From Ophiodon elongatus (Eukaryota; Chordata; Actinopteri; Perciformes; Hexagrammidae), in assembly GCA_016806645.1 (NCBI GenBank), contig JACSYO010001818.1:3006001-3070000 (forward strand): a DNA stretch of 64,000 bases, read 5' to 3'. Below, piece by piece: positions 34,201 through 52,032 of the stretch. The notes under the pieces were generated by a model, which saw only the letters and a list, made by a program, of their open reading frames with translations, was not told the DNA's origin and searched no databases. How positions within the stretch are numbered: the first letter of the stretch is position 1; every line of letters starts with the position of its first letter. The position numbers were made by a program, and so were the translations under genes.

Positions 34201-35425
34201 CTTTGCTGTACTTGACTTCAATTTCCTTGTTTTAAAAAAGGGAAACTGGCCTTTGAGTTGCTTTTAATAAAACAAAAAGATTCAGAAATATTATTTTAAA
34301 TCCATGAACAAATATGGAATATACATACAAAAAAAGCACAACCACCCCCCAAAGAAATAGCAACAAAACAGACCAAAGACCAAAAGAAAAAAATATATTT
34401 TAAAGAATTATCAATAAATAAATATTTAAATAAAGGAAAATCAATAAACTTAATGAAATATATGAAAATAAATTAAATTAAAAAAATAGGGACTGTCAAT
34501 ACACATTGTACTTAAAAGCCATTTTAAAATCCATATTTCTAACATTATATTCATTCCAAATTATCTCTAGATTACAGTAAGTAATACTGTGGTGGTCTGG
34601 TGGTCTAGAGGGAAACCAGTGTCTCCGGTTCTTGTCTGGACCTTTGTCACCTGTAATTCCACTTAATTTCTTATAATTTTTTATACGAAAGACTAAAACA
34701 AAAGAAGAATTACTAGATTATGGGGAAAAGACAAGAAATGTAAAATATATTGTGCTGAAAATCAATAAGGGGATTAACAGAAGATGAATCAACTGAATGT
34801 TTGATAATTAATGAACTGTTTACATTTTGTATCAAGCAAAAAAAGGGCAAACATTAGCTGGTTCAACTCACTCAGATAATGCTTATTATATTATAGCACT
34901 TTGAAGATGTCACCTTCAGCTCTTTTCATTTCAGATAGATTAAATAATTAATCAATAATCTAAAATAAACGATTCTTCAAAAAGAATAATTTGTTGCAGG
35001 CCTGAAATTGTCGGCATAGATTTGGAGGTGCTGATGAACTAAAGTGTGTAGCGCGCACAGAACGGCACAACGTGACAACTGACTCAAAACCCACGCAGAG
35101 GATGTGAAGCATCCCCACAGTCACGCGATCATGCACACTATACACTCGGGCCGCACGTGGAGCTCTGAAATGTGTTCACGCCACATGATTTCACACAATA
35201 AACGGTCAGACAGATGAAACATGAGTAGAAATATACCACTCATAAAGTATTTAACTACACTGCACCGGAGTGTGAGGAGGAGTTCTCTAAATTATAAAAA
35301 GTAAATAATAAATAAATAAATAAATAAAATAAAATGTTCTAAAATTCAGCAGAAACACAATTTATAATGAAATAAAAAAAATATATAAACCTCACCATTT
35401 TGTTACTTTCTTGAGTCCTCGACAT
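31238..35425 (-). CDS. tnip3: TNFAIP3 (A20)-interacting protein, TNIP3-like
   Basis: ABIN-family adaptor that binds A20 and ubiquitin chains to restrain NF-kB signalling in the cytoplasm (family knowledge). Coding exons, in order: 35425-35396, 34055-33952, 33373-33292, 33024-32950, 32834-32769, 32647-32432, 32332-32255, 31594-31469 and 31378-31238. Phases agree throughout, giving about 305 aa (human TNIP3 is 325). Residues about 90-119 carry LLEEQRQELLSINEKW, like the AHD1 region of TNIP1/3. Residues about 180-200 contain EEISRLNRALEEAL. Residues 219-245 contain AEVYKEDFLKERRDREKL, the AHD2/UBAN ubiquitin-binding motif. Most of the protein is predicted coiled coil. The last exon ends in RRHALNGKP with no zinc-finger cysteines. 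The first two exons (MSRTQESNKM, then SQHGNTTDR) are the least certain. TNIP1 or TNIP2 paralogues remain possible. Confidence 0.85.
31469..31594 (-). CDS. tnip3: TNIP exon carrying the UBAN/AHD2 motif
   Basis: A 42-codon, phase-0 exon. Its VYKEDFLKERRDREKL aligns with the VYEEDF-x2-ER-x-DRE core that binds linear and K63 ubiquitin in ABIN proteins, NEMO and optineurin. This motif is the strongest evidence for the family. Confidence 0.9.
31690..32215. repeat. MITE copy 2 (same family as 15759-16191) in a TNIP intron
   Basis: Contains ggctagcttagcttagcac and the inverse ctttatgctaagctaagc, plus gcatcaatcttctcacc at its right end. The left terminal inverted repeat seen in copy 1 is missing, so this copy is truncated. 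Confidence 0.65.
32901..32917 (+). repeat. Poly-G run of 17
   Basis: Seventeen Gs following a run of Ts, in the TNIP intron between exons 4 and 5. On the transcribed strand it is poly-C, about 15 bases into a likely pyrimidine-rich region. Confidence 0.8.
33493..33902. repeat. MITE-like repeat, 'tactcaagta' type, copy 2
   Basis: Begins aaagtaactaagtactgtac and ends near acttatcccactactgcc, the usual two ends of this fish element. It lies in the TNIP intron between coding exons 2 and 3. Confidence 0.6.
34730..35004. repeat. MITE-like repeat, 'ctgcaactaa' type, copy 2
   Basis: Holds gcaaacattagctggttc and gaagatgtcacctt, and ends tgttgcaggcctg. It is in the opposite orientation to copy 1 and lies in the first TNIP intron. 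Confidence 0.5.
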
Positions 35426-35970
35426 GCTCGGATCCCACAGTAGCTGTAGTTTGAAGCAACAAATTGCTCCGCAAGTGAAGTTATACTGGAGATCCCGAGT
35501 GACGTGGTTAAACCAGAAGTGTCCAGTCACACAGGGCAGAGCCGCCGACGGACTGTAACGAAGGAAAGGAAAGTACAAGTGGCTGATCAGCAGCTCGAGC
35601 GGTAATTAATCACGTCTTTATGGTATGGATCGATGACTAAGAGAAATAACTCACTCTGCACTGCAAGAAATGACACACGTTCATATTTAGTTTTAGTTTG
35701 GCAATATGGCTGACTGTCGTTTCTCAATACTTTCTATGTAACATTTGACTGTTCTTTACTTTATGATTATGGTTTTATAGGGGAACTTGTCTTTTACCTG
35801 TCAGTAATAAAACAATGGGTTAACATTCTAGAGGGTATTTTACCATGTTTTCACCACTGAGAGCATCCCAGGGCACTATACATTACATTTATCCACTGGA
35901 AGTGCACACACATAATACAAGAGACTCTAATTTATATTATATTACACATAATAATATATTATTATATAGA

Positions 35971-36162
<192 letters not shown>

Positions 36163-37562
36163 AATAAAAAAAAATAAAAAAAAGAATATATATATATATA
36201 TTAAATGAAATAACAAATACCTGTAATATCGCTTGCATTTATATTAGTAGGGGCCTACACTTTTAAAGAATATTTTACTGACAATAAATAATAATAAAAA
36301 AATTAAGTTGATTAACACATTTTTTTAAAGCACGTTTTTTTTTTCTCATTGTATCTCTTTAAAACAAAGGACAATATAAAAACAATATCACTGTTTCACG
36401 TGTTCAATGATTGTTTCTTAAAACATAAGTGAATACCACTGAAGCCCTCAATACCGTAACTTTTTACAGCGGGCAGCTGCAGGTTGAGTGTTTTCTTCCT
36501 GGATTGTTGAGCCGCTCACTCCGAGGAGCCGGAACACGTTTCAAAGACACGAATGTCGAAATGAAACCGTCACGCACGAGAAACAAAACACGATAGGAAG
36601 CTGCAACGTGCTGAGGGGGTCTGTGGGAAAATCTCACATCTCGCAGGTTTATCATGTTACTCAATCTGATGAGTCAGAGCGGATCGTTTCAGGGAAGGAG
36701 GAGAGGGGGAAACACGCCGCCACTCCTCCTCCACTCATCGATACTCAGCGAGGGAGGTGGACCTGCGCAGGGCCGCGCTTTTATTCTCTCTAGAAACATG
36801 TGTTTCTGAAGCCTGTTTTACATATTTATTCACAAGAAACTGTGAGCCCACCTTTTTCTCCCTTAAGAAATACTGGTTAAAAAAAAGGAAGAAAGACTAT
36901 AAAACAACGTGATGCCCAAATGAAAATAGGCTGCAAAATTCCCATGTGACACTTTTACCACCAATTACATTTTTCACATGTTTGACTTTGAAGTCGGAGC
37001 TTCCACTTCAATTAATGTCAGCAGATATTGGCGAGGTTTCGGCAGAGTTTTGTGGGATATCCAACTTCCAAAAAGAACATCTTGTACAGTGAAAAACACA
37101 ACAACAGTCCTCCTACTGGAAGCTATGTCCGAGAAAACCAAGGCAGTTGAGTGCCGAGGCCAACGCTGATGACTTTAGTTGCAAATCACTGCGATAAATG
37201 TAACTTTAAAGTTAATTTAACTTCGGATAGGTGTCTTTCTAGAGAAAATTTGGTTTCACTGAAAATATCCATTATATGCTTACACTCCTGCCTATAGGCT
37301 ACTTTTGGTTGGAGGCAGTTTTATTTGTAGCCTATTGATATTATGCAGCGCTGTAAGATCACCTAAATCAAGACCAAGTGATGACCAAGACCACAGTGTA
37401 TAGAGACCGAGACTTTGTGCGGTTGAGAACAAATCAAGACCAAGACCAGACCAGTGTTTAGTCACAAACTGCATGACATATTTACCATAAAATGTAAAAC
37501 ATGCAAACCAGAGGCACTGCTCAAATTGATCTGAAAGATCCACGTCCCCATTCCATTATGTA

Positions 37563-37888
37563 AACCGCTGATCCTAATCAAGGTCGCCGGGAGGCTGGAG
37601 CCGATCCCGGCTGACATTGGGCGAAGGCAGGGTTCACCTGGACAGGTCGCCAGTTCATTGCAGGGCACCACATAGAGACAGACAACCATTCACACCTACG
37701 GGCAATTTAGGGCCTCCAATTAACCTGAGCTGCATGTCTTTGGGAGGAAGCTGGAGGCAACCCACGCTGCCACGGGGAGAACCTGCAAACTCCACACAGC
37801 AGGACCGCCCAACATGATATTGGGAATTGAACCCCGGCCCCTCGTGCCGTGAGGTGACAGGGCTCGCCACTACACCACCGTGTAGCCC
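37563..37888. repeat. Widespread teleost LINE-associated repeat
   Basis: Holds the familiar run of words cctggacaggtcgccagt, acagacaaccattcaca, cacctacgggcaattta, ctgcatgtctttggg, ggggagaacctgcaaact and ctacaccaccgtg. This repeat is abundant in fish genomes and is usually classed with L2/CR1-type LINE 3' ends or related SINEs. I cannot decide the exact family. Confidence 0.75.
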
Positions 37889-40565
37889 AAATCCACGAAA
37901 TTGACGTTTTCTCTGTCGACTGGGGTTGAAATACAACCGTGTTTGTTACCTGATAGATGCAAGTGATAAACCCCATGCCCAGACTTTAAGAAAACATCTT
38001 CACAAGAAGCTTTGAAAGCCTTGATGTCATCGACATTTACTGTACCTCTATACTCCACTTATTAAAAATCCTAAATAGTGAGGCTCGTTGCACTTGAAAC
38101 AGAACAAAGCTCCTCCTTTGTCCGGCAGGCGGATAAAACTGCTTAATTTTAGCCTTTTAACCTTTTTGTCAAATGACGAACGTCAAAAGGGAGAAGTGTC
38201 ACATGTAAACCAGCGAATGGTTTTAAATTCACATCAACTCAAAGTCCAGCTCCAGAGAGAGACGTGTTTAATCGTCACATCAGCACCGCGTCATCGTCTC
38301 AGAAGTGCCGTACACATATTAATAGTGCACCGCGTGGCGTTGGTGGCAGCGGCGGTGACTAAAAAAATGTGACGCTGATTACCGACATCACGGTCCTCGT
38401 CACAGCTCCCCGATGTTGTGGTTTCACTGAAGGGGCCCTTCTTCATGTAACACCTGTGGGGCGTGTTCCCAGCACTGGCAGCAGCCCGTTTACGGTACGC
38501 GTGACACGGCAGCAAGTCACTCGAAAAGGAAACAGGAGGTTATTACTGAGCTCCTTCTTCCTGCCACAAACATCTCACTCTGAAAAGATTCTCACTTCAT
38601 GTTCCCGTCCGTGTCGCTCACGCCTTCGCTTCACCCACATCACAGAGAAGACATCTTGTGGCCGACAGCTCTAAAAGCAAAAGCATTTGCCATTTTCATG
38701 AGCACTTTCTATTCTCTTCGGTGGTTTCGTGGTTGAGTTTATTTGCGTACATCTACGCCTGACCTTTGGCCCCAGATTCATGGAAATCAAAATGTAAAGA
38801 GAGAGAGAGAGAGAAAAAAAGGAAACTCAAGTAACGTTTAAAGCGCACACATACATGTCTGAAAGTTTGTGTTTCGGTGTGGTTTGAGAGAGGAGCCTCC
38901 AAAACTACAAGATTCATTTATCAATATTAGCATTTTTTGTATCTATTTGTTATTGAAAAACACAACATTCACTTTTTTTTCTTGCTTGGATCAAACCAAA
39001 GCATTCTCCTTCAGTGTTTACTCAAAGGATTTATTAGATTTTTTATGTGCACATTTTGAAAGTGTCAAACAGTTGTACTTTTTACAGCACAAAGATCGTT
39101 TCATCTAATATTTCAACATTTTATCACAATATATTTCAAGTTTTGCCATCAAATAAGAGGTGAGGTCAACCGTTGAACATGATCTGATAGCAGGATATTT
39201 CAGCTGGAAAATACCAGAAGAGCATTTCAATCAAAAGAAAACAAAAGCAAAAGAAATGTAACATTTCAAATCCTGCCATATGCTGAATGTGCTTATTGAG
39301 GAAAGGAAATCGAAACAAACTCAAAACAGGTATTTTCATCTCCTCTCTGTTGTCTTGTCTTTTCCAGCAGCATAATCTGACATCGTATCCAGTCGCCATC
39401 AACTAAACGTTCTGCATTTTGTATTGAAGCAGAACTCCTCCATCCTCCATCTATACGATGAGAGACGAAAATAAAACAAAAACTGAAATATCACATTGGA
39501 TTAATATTCAGACCGTTTTGCTAGGACACTTCAAATTCAGCTCGGGTGCCTCCCATTCCTCCCGATGGTCTTTGAGATGTTGCCCCACCTTGACCGGAGT
39601 CCACCTGCGGTGAAATCCATTGATCACTGCGACGCTCCGATGAGCTCAGCGTTATGTCGGCGCAGCCAGACAGATGCCTCTCCTCAGTCAAAGACTCATG
39701 AAAGGTAAAGGATGAAAGCTACGCTCAGACTGTGAGGAACAAGGTTTTCTGCTTCAGATGAGTCCAGGATCGAACTGTGTGACCATAATTCTAAGCGTTA
39801 CATCTAAAGGTGGAGGAGGGGTGGGGGGACCATCTGTACAACACCGTCCCGGTGGTGGTGAACGTGTGGTGTGGAATAAGAGCACTAAAAGGCCGGCGGA
39901 ACTGGAAAACGACCGGATCAGACTCAGTGCTGATGAATATGGATGTGAGGCTCCTTCAATGTATCTGGCTGTTTTCAAATGTCTTGACGCGTGTGGTGGT
40001 TTAGAATCATGTCGGGTCTTTATCGAAGCCATAAGGAGTAACTGTAAACGGTTGTATTGTATTTCCTTATGTACATGTCATTGTACTACCTGTTATCTGT
40101 GCACATTCCTATAACATGGCATAAAGGCAGGTCCTTTTCTTGAAATATCTGTGAAAACAGGACGTTCAATTTGAATTCTTAAAGCTCTTAATGGCGAAAA
40201 TACCAAATATAAACAAAGTAAAATAAGCTGAATATAATGGTCTTTGGTTGTTCACGTCGACACGCTAGAGTGGAACAGAGAATGTTACATAACGTGTGCA
40301 AACTATGAATATGGCTTCCCAGCGTTTATCTATTTTAATGATGTTAGCCAACAATCAAGGGTCAGAGGTCAGGTGTGATCGCATGAACGAGAAGTATTGG
40401 CATATGGAGGAGAGATCATACAAGTGTAATGTACCTCCATTCACTGTTGTTTTGAAGTGATTCATGTAAAATGTGTTCTTTTGCTCATAAAATATGTTTC
40501 TCGTAAACAATCGCATCACATTTAGGAATCCAAAAAAACAATATCACAGCCTCGAATTTTAACAT

Positions 40566-40571
40566 TTTATT
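40566..40571 (-). terminator. cd38: cd38 poly(A) signal
   Basis: AATAAA on the minus strand about 320 bases after the cd38 stop codon (40888-40890). Confidence 0.5.
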
Positions 40572-40887
40572 TCAAAACATTTCAAATCCTGCCACCAGGT
40601 GGCAGGGAGTGTGTCCGTGGAATTAGATAACAGCACTTGTATTTCACCCCACATCAGCGGCACTTTACCACAACTTATCTTAAGATGATATGATGATAAT
40701 ACACCTTTTTTTATCATGTTATCAAAACGTGTGAGTGACATTTATATAAAACATTTCACATTAAGTCAAACTGGCCCACAGGTACAAAGATAATTGCATA
40801 TTAGCACATTATTTAATATACAAAGATTTTCCAGAAATGGACTTCACAGCTGGTTATTATTGGGTCTTGTATAATCTGAAGATTAGT

Positions 40888-47038
<6,151 letters not shown>

Positions 47039-47156
47039 TTCAAAGACACCCTTTTTTTTTTTTAAAAAAAAAGTAAAATGGTCAAAACCACGACGGTAGT
47101 CCGGCTGTCAACCCGTTGGTTTGTTGTCAATAACAAGTCGCACGCGCTCGCACTTC

Positions 47157-47164
47157 TATTTATA
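47157..47164 (-). promoter_or_regulatory. cd38: cd38 TATA box
   Basis: TATAAATA on the minus strand, within ACTATAAATAGAAG. It lies about 120 bases upstream of the cd38 ATG, predicting a transcription start near 47130 and a 5' UTR of roughly 90 nt. Confidence 0.65.
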
Positions 47165-47211
47165 GTGGAGCGCACTAGAACAGTGATTCTCAACTGGTGA
47201 GTCGCGGACCC

Positions 47212-47343
47212 GTTTTCACGGGCCTTTGCCTGGGCAAAACATTTTTTTTTTTTTTATCCTGTGGTTTTTTCACGGGCCTTTGCCTGGGCAAAAAAAAAAT
47301 TGGATAAGATTTATTTTTTATTTTTTTTATCCTGTGGTTTTAT
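47212..47343 (+). repeat. Tandem duplication inside the hAT element
   Basis: Two successive units each contain cacgggcctttgcctgggca, an A/T-rich stretch, and atcctgtggtttt. The units are about 58 and 72 bases, differing mainly in homopolymer length. Confidence 0.8.
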
Positions 47344-47726
47344 TTTGAAGGGGATTTTTTTATGCAGCGGAGTGTCGTCTATTCACACTTTTTTGCTGGC
47401 TCTGGTTTCCACTTGTTTTGCACTTGTCCTCCATGTTTTCAGCATCATTGCTGCTACGTTTCAGCCACTCTTTGTTTGAGTTTTTCAAGGCGGCGGTGAT
47501 TGACAGGTGATGACAGGGGGCGTGTGCCAGGTTGGGTCAAACCATCCTGATATGGGGGAGACTCTGGGTTTTTAGGATAATGAAATTGAATAGCCTACTG
47601 AATATAAAATTCAGCTTATGAACTTACACTTATATTTTATTGAAAATGTATTAAATAAATATTTTTAAAAGAATTTTTAAATCGATGCTAATTTTAAATA
47701 TATATATTCGCATCCATATCCTTGGC

Positions 47727-48942
47727 AGTGGCCGCTAAGGTAGTCAAAAAGCTCCTTGGTGGCAAGGCACCGGGGGGTGGATGAGATCTGCCCTGAGATG
47801 CTGAAGGCGCTGGACGTTGTTGGGCTGTCTTGGCTGACACGCCTTCTCAATGTCGCATGGGGGTCGGGAACAGTGCCCATGGACTGGCAGACCGGGGTGG
47901 TGGTTCCCATTTTCAAAAAGGGGGACCGGAGAGTGTGCTCGAATCATCGGGGTTTCACACTACTCAGCCTCCCGGGGAAAGTGTATGCCAGGGTGCTGGA
48001 AAGGAGGCTCCGACCGATTGTCGAACCTCGGATTCTAGAGGAGCAGTGTGGATTCCGTCCCAGTCGTGGAACAGTGGACCAGCTCTTTACCCTATCAAGA
48101 CTACTGGAGGGTTCGGGGGGTCTCGAGATCGCCTCTCTGCTGTTCGCAGATGATGTGGTCCTGTTGGCCTCTTCGGACCATGACCTCCAGCATTCACTGG
48201 GGCGATTTGCAGCCGAGTGTGAAGCGGCGGGGATGAGGGTAAGCACATCCAAATCTGAGGCCATGGTGCTCTGCCGGAAACCGGTGGATTGCTCCCTCCG
48301 GGTGGGGACGCAGTGCCAACCGCAAGCGAAGGAGTTCAAGTATCTCGGGGTCTCTTTCACGAGTGAGGGTAAGGTGGAGCGGGAGATCGGCTGCAGCAGT
48401 AAAACAGGCGCTGCATCGGACCGTCTTGGTGAAGAGGGAGCTGAGCCGGAAGGCAAAGCTCTCAATTTACCGGGCGGTCTACGTTCCGACCCTCACCTAT
48501 GGTCACGAACTCTGGGTCGTGACCGAAAGAACGAGGTCTCGGATACAAGCGGCCGAAATGAGTTTTCTCCGTAGGGTGGCCGGGCTCGGCCTTAGAGATA
48601 GGGTAAGGAGCTCGGACATCAGGAGGGAACTTGGAGTTGAGGCGCTACTCCTTCGTATCGAAAGGAGTCAGCTGAGGTGGTTCGGGCATCTGATCAGGAT
48701 GCCTCCTGGACGCCTCCCGTTAGAGGTTTTCCAGGCATGCCCAACTGGTAGGAGGCCCCGGGGAAGACCCAGGACACGCTGGAGGGATTATATCTCCCAG
48801 CTGGCCTGGGAACGCCTCGGGATCCCCCAGAATGAGCTGGAACGTGTTGCGGGTGAGAGGGAAGCCTGGGTCGGCCTGCTAGGCCTGCTGCCACCGCGAC
48901 CCGACCCCGGATAAGCGGATGAAAATGGATGAATGGATGGAA
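47727..48942 (+). pseudogene. Broken non-LTR retrotransposon (LINE) reverse transcriptase
   Basis: Encodes LINE ORF2 pieces: KLLGGKAPG, GVDEICPEMLKALD, GVVVPIFKKGDRRV, EEQCGFRPSRGTVDQL, the RT motif FADDVVLLASS, FKYLGVSFTSEG, then ELWVVTERTRSRIQAA and LRWFGHLIRMPPGRLP. There are three kinds of damage. A frameshift lies in a G run near 47775. An in-frame internal deletion near 48115 removes the palm segment that normally contains the first catalytic Asp and the QG-P-LSP motif. Another frameshift lies near 48390. It ends in cggatgaaaatggatgaatg, the short tandem tail typical of RTE/L2-like fish LINEs. The clade is not resolved. It is inserted in the hAT element. Confidence 0.85.
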
Positions 48943-49514
48943 GTTGAAAATGTTCCTCGATTTGTGTCGCGGCTTGTCATTAAGGGGTGATGGTGGGTCC
49001 CACAGCCAGACCAGTTGAGAACCACTGATCTAGACGTATCAACATTATACGTAAATACAAAAACCAGGTCCGTCAGACAACAACAAAGTAAACAAATAAA
49101 GATTAAAAAAAACAATACTAATAAAAAGAAATACAAACAGGAAAAAAAAAGAAGTAAAAAAAATAAAGGATACATTCACTACTTGACTTAAAAGCAGCTA
49201 CAAGAATCCCCCCACCCCGCTCCCTAATTCCTCCCTCCACCCTTTTAATTATCTATACATGTAAATCCATATACACTGCCCTGCACATGTACCTGCATTT
49301 TCCTAGACATACAAATCCCGCCCATGAGTACTCGACCCCTCCTCTAATTTGTAATATAAGCCATCAAATTTGTCCATGCCTGGTGAATTTTGCTTGGAAC
49401 GTTCTTTACCCTGGCAATCATATTTTCAAAAGCAGCTGTCTCTGTCATGAGTTTGAGCCATTCTATGAGCGATAAGCCTTGCTGCCACCATGAAACCTGT
49501 TAATGACAGTGTGT

Positions 49515-49765
49515 CCATTTTCTTTATACTTGCAGTCCTCTACATTTCAGTGGCAAACAGTGTACTTTTTACTCCACTGCATATATTTGATACCTTTAGT
49601 TACTTTGCAGATTCAGATTGTTGGTACAAAATATTACCAACAAATTATGATGTATTATCATATATTAAGATAAAACTGAAGGTAAAACGTCAGTACTTTT
49701 ACTTGTCCAATAGTATTTCTTGAGGGTGGTGTTACCTTTACTTAAGTAAGAAATCCCCCCAAAGA
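49515..49765. repeat. MITE-like repeat, 'tactcaagta' type, copy 3
   Basis: Contains ctctacatttcagtggcaaa, gtactttttactccactgc and gtacttttacttg, matching copies 1 and 2 in order. Confidence 0.55.
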
Positions 49766-50633
49766 CATACCTTCATATTAGCTTTGGAGTGTTTTGGGAA
49801 CTGGGCCTCATCCAGTATTTCTTTTTATAAATAAATAAAAATACTGATAGATCACTAAATAGAAAAATAAATAATAACAATTATAATAAAATATAAATAC
49901 ATAAATCAACTAAATACTGAGTTTTCCCCACTCAGTGTACACCCCTCTCCCCCAAAATAATAATGAAGTAAAAAATAAATAATTAATTCGACTTTTTATA
50001 CATCTGTTCAATTACATTTTCTATAAAAAAATCCCAGATGAAGGTCTTTATGCCGTTTCTTCTCATGCAGGAATACCTCTAAATTAGTGAAATGTATATA
50101 TGATATGTGTGTAAACATGTGATATTTAAATATATGGAATCAGCCTACAATAAATCCACCATGTGTTTGTTTTTATTGGACTGTAATTGTCATCAATGGT
50201 AGCCACAGCTCCTACTATATAAGCTTTTGCATCTCACTTGACTTTGTGATTTTCCAACTTGTCTGCTCTTGTTCTTTCACCTTTTCTTGTACCAGGCATG
50301 TTGGCAGATTAATAATATATATTCAAACCAAGGAGCTGCTACAGTAGCTAGAGGGAAATCCATGTAATTAAATGCTTATCAATGCTGTCAAAAGAACTCA
50401 AAGATCATGGAAGAGCTTTTCAGAGAACAGGAGTGAACAGGTTGCAAAAGGCCACAGACCTTTGAGTGTCAACAAAACAAAAGGTTAACCATTCCACTAA
50501 AAACTGGTTCTACATATATGTTTTGCAGGATGATTATTTTATCTCTATGATTCAATAAATACAGGTTTATCATGCAGTGGATGTTTATTGCGCTAATTAG
50601 CTTGTACCATGAATACATTGCATGTATGGTGAT

Positions 50634-50945
50634 CGGTGGTGGAAAATAACTAAGTAGAAACACAGAACTTAAGTACAATAATAGTATTTCCATTTCATAC
50701 TTTCCTCATCTACATGTCTACATTACGGAGGCAAATGTTTTACTTTCTACCCCAATACATTTGTCTAATAGTTTTAGTTAATAGTAAACATTGCAGCTTC
50801 TGATTAATAATACAAAAGGAAAACAACAAATAAATTACAATGTATCATAGGTTAAAACTTCACAAGCTACCCAGCAGCATATAAATGATTCAAAATTAGC
50901 CCCATATTTACCAGCTGCAACGTTAAAGTGATGTACACATTAATG
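50634..50945. repeat. MITE-like repeat, 'tactcaagta' type, copy 4
   Basis: Starts ggtggtggaaaataactaag, then cttaagtacaataatagta and acggaggcaaatgttttac. It is the most diverged of the four copies. Confidence 0.5.
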
Positions 50946-51729
50946 CATCAGTTATTATAATTCAATCATATACATTATTCGGAAATGGGCCCCGTCTGCA
51001 TAATGAGAGACGATGTTATTGCCAAGTGCGTTACATACACAATACATTTTGACCTGGTGTTTGCCACATAACAATAAACACAGTACAATAGTAAAAGACA
51101 TCATTAAAAAATAGAAAATAGGAACATTTCCCAAAAAATACGATAAACAAACAGATTAAGAGTACGTTAAAACAAACCTGTTATTAATGTGTCCAGAGTA
51201 GCAGAGTAGTAAAGTTGTGCAAAGTTCTACCAGGATCTACTGTTTGAAGTTAGAAGAGCAAATAGCTCACGTTGCACACTGCATGCGGGGGTGTCAGAGC
51301 ACACTGAACAAAATACTTGCAACTCTTAACAATTCTACATTATAAAAGAAGTTCCGGCTTCTATTTTCCCTCGTGACCTTTGAACCCATAAACACAGACG
51401 ACATGATTGATGATGTATGGCAGGATTGAACTGCTTTGAGGCGATAATGACCTCAGATTTGATTAAACACACTGATTTAAAATAATAAAAAAGCACAAAA
51501 CTGAGAGTAGATTTTGACATAGAGAGGACTAAAATTAGGTCACGATGACACACCGTGAGACCGTCATCATGTCAGCTGATATTTGCTTTCGTGTAATTGT
51601 CAATAAGCACAATCCAGCAGGATCTCTTAGCTGCAGAAAACAGATTAATTTCGCCCCCCAAGAGGCTTTCTGACCTAATCTTCTAATGTAATGCAATCAA
51701 CGAAAATAACGAGGTGTAAACCAAAACAC

Positions 51730-51735
51730 TTTAAT
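51730..51735 (-). terminator. Possible poly(A) signal of the second cyclase gene
   Basis: ATTAAA on the minus strand, about 85 bases beyond the stop codon at 51817-51819. Confidence 0.4.
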
Positions 51736-51816
51736 CTAAGAAATCTTTTGAGCCGCCAGTTTCATTTTGTCCACCTTGAAATATTATCGGACCGACATGC
51801 TAAAGCTGTGGCTGAT

Positions 51817-51999
51817 TCAGTTAAACCTGAGGCTCCTTCTGAGTGAGAAGCTGTTTGCACACTTTTGGCAGGAGGACTGTTTGGGGTTCTGGATACACTG
51901 AAGGATCATCAGGGTCCTGTGGACAAATATCATGTGCATTACTCATCAGGAGGTTCATTATTTATACGTAAACAACATCTGTATCTGTATCACACGTGA

Positions 52000-52032
<33 letters not shown>

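Larger units (their letters stand above)
47181..49027. mobile_element. hAT-type non-autonomous element interrupted by a LINE
   Basis: The left end starts cagtgattctcaactgg and the right end finishes ccagttgagaaccactg. These are terminal inverted repeats of the CAGTGGTTCTCAA type used by Charlie-like hAT elements. The flanks cactagaa (47173-47180) and atctagac (49028-49035) share ctaga in register, fitting a diverged 8-bp target duplication of the hAT nTCTAGAn form. No transposase is present. The interior holds a short tandem duplication and a LINE. Confidence 0.75.
49036..51729. other. Spacer between the hAT element and the second cyclase gene
   Basis: A-rich DNA (49080-49190) is followed by two 'tactcaagta' MITE-like copies (49515-49765 and 50634-50945). 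No exon was supported. The second cyclase ends, and cd38 begins, on either side of this block. Confidence 0.5.

Noticed and set aside
39166..40114. Open frames downstream of cd38 suggesting another gene (for example an FGFBP neighbour as in mammals)
   Set aside because: The translations have no signal peptide, conserved cysteines or family match.
47944..48465. 173-codon minus-strand frame inside the LINE
   Set aside because: It is the antisense shadow of reverse-transcriptase coding sequence.
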